Shown here: one piece after another, positions 41,717 to 43,951 of the stretch
Layout of the letters: every line of letters begins with the position of its first letter
Position numbering within the stretch: position 1 is the first letter of the stretch
From: Variovorax sp.
GTDB taxonomy: Bacteria; Pseudomonadota; Gammaproteobacteria; Burkholderiales; Burkholderiaceae_C
Length of the DNA stretch: 43,951 nucleotides
NCBI GenBank assembly: GCA_017744285.1
Contig: JAGIBP010000029.1
Span: forward strand, 1 to 43,951
Direction: 5' to 3'
Program-made: the position numbers and the translations under genes
Notes under the pieces: generated by a model
Seen by the model: the letters and a program-made list of their open reading frames with translations, nothing else
Database searches by the model: none
What the model was told of the DNA's origin: nothing

Positions 41717-41737
41717 AAGCGGCGCGCGTTCACCCGC

Positions 41738-41743
41738 TACAAT
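41738..41743 (+). promoter_or_regulatory. Candidate -10 element upstream of the DUF2244/coxBA genes
   Basis: TACAAT in the sequence CCGCTACAATCCGG is a good -10 match. A weak -35 candidate (TGAAAG, 41714-41719) lies 18 bases upstream. It would drive the DUF2244 gene and perhaps the cytochrome oxidase genes. Confidence 0.4.
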
Positions 41744-41841
41744 CCGGCGCTGCGTGAACTCCCGGGTATTGTCCCGTGACCGAGGTCTGTCGAACATGTG
41801 GGTTTGACAGCGATCGACGCACCGATTTGCTGAACTCGCCT

Positions 41842-42318
41842 GTGTCGAATTCCGTGTTTCGTTTTGCCACTGTTTCAGGCCAGAACATTCATTGGTTTCT
41901 GAAGCGCAACTGCTCGGTCACGCCGAGCCAGCTCGGCTGGCTCTATGCGTCGCTCTGCGTAGTTTCCCTAGGCATCGGCACGCTTTTCTGGCTCAACGGC
42001 GCACGTCTCGTCATGCCGTTCGCCTGGCTTGAACTCGCCGCGGTCGGCATCGCATTCATCCTCTATGCCCGTCATGCCACCGACGGCGAAAAGATCGCCC
42101 TGCAGGGCGGACGCCTGGTCGTCGAGCTCGAGAACGGCGGGCACTATGAACGCACGGAATTCTTGCCGCACCAGGTGCGGGTCGAGCCCCACGACAGCGA
42201 CCGTTCGCTGATCGAGGTCTCGGGGCAAGGTCGTTCGGTCAGGGTGGGGCGCTATGTGCGCCCCGAATTGCGTGCGGCGCTGGCGCGCGAAATTCGCATG
42301 GCTTTGCGAAGTGCCTGA
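41842..42318 (+). CDS. DUF2244 family membrane protein
   Basis: A 158-residue protein if the GTG at 41842 (VSNSVFRFATVSGQN) is used. An upstream GTG at 41776 would add 22 residues with no visible conservation. Two membrane segments (about residues 38-57 and 60-77) are followed by a soluble part containing ARHATDGEKIALQGGRLVVEL and ending VRPELRAALAREIRMALRS. These features match DUF2244. The family is common beside cytochrome oxidase genes in betaproteobacteria. Its role is unknown, and coupling to oxidase assembly is only an inference from location. Confidence 0.78.
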   Translation: MSNSVFRFATVSGQNIHWFLKRNCSVTPSQLGWLYASLCVVSLGIGTLFWLNGARLVMPFAWLELAAVGIAFILYARHATDGEKIALQGGRLVVELENGGHYERTEFLPHQVRVEPHDSDRSLIEVSGQGRSVRVGRYVRPELRAALAREIRMALRSA

Positions 42319-42383
42319 GGGGGCATCGCAATGTTTCACCGTGGGGACCGGTGGGTTAACAGGAAAATGAAGAAGTGAACACG

Positions 42384-43565
42384 ATGAAGAGCAATTGGCG
42401 GAACAAGATCTGGCCAGCAGCGAACCTGCTGCTGGCAGCCAGTGCGGCGTTCAGCGGCGCGGCACACGCAGTCAATGACTTGCCCGGCGGTCCGTCGGTG
42501 CGTCAGTTGAATCTTCCGGTGGGCGTCACCAAGATCGCCCAGGAGCAGCACTTTCTCCACAACGTGATGCTGGTGCTGTGCACCGTCATCTTCGTGGGCG
42601 TGTTCTCCGTGATGTTCTATTCGATCTGGAAGCACCGCAAGTCGGTCGGCCACAAGGCGGCCAACTTTCACGAGTCGGTGGTGGTCGAGGTCATCTGGAC
42701 CGTGGTGCCCTTCATCATCGTGATCCTGATGGCGCTACCCGCCACCCGCGTGCTCGTCGCGCAGAAGGACACCACCAATTCCGACCTCACCGTGAAGGTC
42801 ACGGGCTATCAATGGAAGTGGGGCTACGACTACCTGAAGGGCGAAGGCGAGGGGCTGTCGTTCATCTCGACGCTCGACGCCTCGCACCGTGCGCTGTCCG
42901 ACGCCGGCGCGCACGGCGACGTCCCCGACAACTTCCTCTTCAAGGTCGACAACCCGCTCGTCGTGCCGGTCAACACCAAGGTACGCGTGATCACCACGGC
43001 CAACGACGTGATCCATGCCTTCGCGGTGCCCCAGTTCGGCGTCAAGCTCGACGCGATCCCCGGCTTCGTGCGCGACACCTGGTTCCGGGCCGAGCGTGTC
43101 GGAGACTTCTACGGCCAGTGCCAGGAACTGTGCGGCAAGGAGCACGCCTTCATGCCGATCCACGTGAAGGTGGTTTCGGCCGCCGACTACACCGCCTGGG
43201 TCGACGGCAAGCGCAAGGAAGCCGCGGCCAAGCAGGACGACCCCAACAAGGTCTGGACGCTGCCCGACATGCTGGCCCGCGGCGAGAAGGTCTATGCCGC
43301 CAACTGCGCCGCCTGCCACCAGGCCAACGGCAAGGGCGCCGGGCCGATCAAGCCGCTCGACGGCGCGGCGGTCGTGCAGAACCCCGACCACAAGCTGCAG
43401 CTCCACGTGGTGCTCAACGGGCAGAACAACGGTGCCATGCCGTCATGGAAGCAGCTCAGCGACACCGACATCGCCGCCGTGGTGACCTTCACGAAGAACG
43501 CCTGGTCGAACAAGACCGGTCAACTGGTGCAGCCGGCTGAAGTGCTGGCGGAGCGCGGCAAGTAA
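42384..43565 (+). CDS. coxB: Cytochrome c oxidase subunit II with fused cytochrome c domain
   Basis: A 393-residue protein with a signal peptide (ending AAHA), two membrane helices and a periplasmic CuA domain. CuA ligands are His211 (DVIHAF), Cys246, Glu248 and Cys250 (QCQELCGK), His254 and Met257 (EHAFM). The aromatic cluster before it is VTGYQWKWGYDY. The C-terminal cytochrome c domain has the haem motif CAACH (308-312) and a likely Met axial ligand in GAMPSW, giving a caa3-type subunit of more than 390 residues against 280 for the simple form. Starts at GTG 42375 and ATG 42384 are both supported by purine-rich sequence; I list the ATG. Confidence 0.94.
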   Translation: MKSNWRNKIWPAANLLLAASAAFSGAAHAVNDLPGGPSVRQLNLPVGVTKIAQEQHFLHNVMLVLCTVIFVGVFSVMFYSIWKHRKSVGHKAANFHESVVVEVIWTVVPFIIVILMALPATRVLVAQKDTTNSDLTVKVTGYQWKWGYDYLKGEGEGLSFISTLDASHRALSDAGAHGDVPDNFLFKVDNPLVVPVNTKVRVITTANDVIHAFAVPQFGVKLDAIPGFVRDTWFRAERVGDFYGQCQELCGKEHAFMPIHVKVVSAADYTAWVDGKRKEAAAKQDDPNKVWTLPDMLARGEKVYAANCAACHQANGKGAGPIKPLDGAAVVQNPDHKLQLHVVLNGQNNGAMPSWKQLSDTDIAAVVTFTKNAWSNKTGQLVQPAEVLAERGK

Positions 43566-43606
43566 GCCGCCGCCCCTTGACGAAGAGTTTGCAAGGAACA
43601 ACCAAG

Positions 43607-43951
43607 ATGAGCGCAGTCCTCGATCCCCACGGTCACGCACACGGCCACGGCGACCCCACCGACCATCCTCATGACGAACACCACCACGCGCCGACCGGTT
43701 GGCGCCGCTGGGTGTTCGCGACCAACCACAAGGACATCGGCACGCTGTACCTGCTGTTCTCGTTCACCATGCTGATGGTGGGCGGTGTCCTCGCGCTGCT
43801 CATCCGCGCCGAGCTCTTCCAGCCGGGCCTGCAGGTGGTCAACCCCGAGCTGTTCAACCAGTTCACGACCATGCACGGTCTGATCATGGTGTTCGGCGCG
43901 ATCATGCCGGCCTTCGTCGGCTTCGCGAACTGGATGATCCCGCTGCAGATC
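43607..43951 (+). CDS. coxA: Cytochrome c oxidase subunit I (partial, cut by window edge)
   Basis: The first 115 codons of CoxA. A His-rich N-terminal tail (HGHAHGHGDPTDHPHDEHHH) precedes the conserved RRWVFATNHKDIGTLYLLF of helix I and FNQFTTMHGLIMVFGAIMPA of helix II, whose His is a haem a ligand. AAGGAACAACCAAG precedes the ATG and coxB ends 41 bases upstream. The remainder lies beyond the window. Confidence 0.95.
   Translation, partial: MSAVLDPHGHAHGHGDPTDHPHDEHHHAPTGWRRWVFATNHKDIGTLYLLFSFTMLMVGGVLALLIRAELFQPGLQVVNPELFNQFTTMHGLIMVFGAIMPAFVGFANWMIPLQI

Overview
The window is GC-rich DNA that reads like a chromosome segment from a betaproteobacterium of the order Burkholderiales, most likely Comamonadaceae and Variovorax-like. 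This placement is an inference from gene types: a DUF1841 gene, a Bug-type solute receptor, a caa3-type cytochrome oxidase pair, and many aromatic-catabolism genes with LIV-type ABC importers. About 36 protein genes are packed tightly. No gap between genes exceeds 300 bases. I saw no rRNA, tRNA, CRISPR array, transposase or phage gene.

Layout. (1) 1-266: a cut-off DUF1841 gene on the minus strand. (2) 328-9341 (+): a LysR regulator, a two-subunit hydroquinone 1,2-dioxygenase of the HapCD/PnpCD type, an aldehyde dehydrogenase fitting 4-hydroxymuconic semialdehyde, and a complete five-gene LIV-type ABC importer. (3) 9403-10170: a stand-alone SAM methyltransferase. (4) 15388 down to 10216 (-): a seven-gene operon joining a FadR-type GntR regulator, a polar-amino-acid-type ABC importer, ribose-5-phosphate isomerase B and ribokinase. 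Its ligand is unknown. (5) 15558-16568: an orphan Bug-type receptor. (6) 16579-20100: an IclR-type PcaR regulator divergent from pcaI, pcaJ and pcaF, the end of the beta-ketoadipate pathway. (7) 20101-22582: an ornithine-cyclodeaminase-family gene, a TauE/SafE permease and two small unknown genes. (8) 34847 down to 22579 (-): a ten-gene run for plant hydroxycinnamates comprising enoyl-CoA hydratase, feruloyl-CoA synthase, SDR dehydrogenase, LIV-type importer with a fused permease-ATPase, tannase/feruloyl esterase lipoprotein, acyl-CoA dehydrogenase and MarR regulator. An amidohydrolase diverges from it at 34963. (9) 35842-43951: housekeeping genes, namely a KefC/KefF-like pair, ParA-like ATPase, MaoC hydratase, TrmL, ComF, a BioC-like protein, DUF2244, CoxB and the start of CoxA.

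How the genes fit together. Two aromatic routes are encoded and both can end in 3-oxoadipate. Hydroquinone cleavage gives 4-hydroxymuconic semialdehyde and then maleylacetate, which needs a maleylacetate reductase not present here. The hydroxycinnamate module appears to shorten the side chain by CoA-dependent beta-oxidation, giving hydroxybenzoates and acetyl-CoA rather than vanillin-type aldehydes. The crotonase keeps both catalytic glutamates, whereas the known hydratase-lyase has a serine at one of these positions, and an SDR and an amidohydrolase of the expected kind are adjacent. The pcaIJF genes would finish both routes.

Regulatory DNA is unusually readable. A 7+5+7 palindrome sits inside the spacer of the hydroxycinnamate promoter. 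Three alternating half-sites lie between pcaR and pcaI. A FadR-type operator lies directly upstream of the GntR gene. A 6+4+6 palindrome precedes the hydroquinone operon. Several single genes have a -10-like hexamer 6 to 9 bases before their ATG, which suggests leaderless transcripts.
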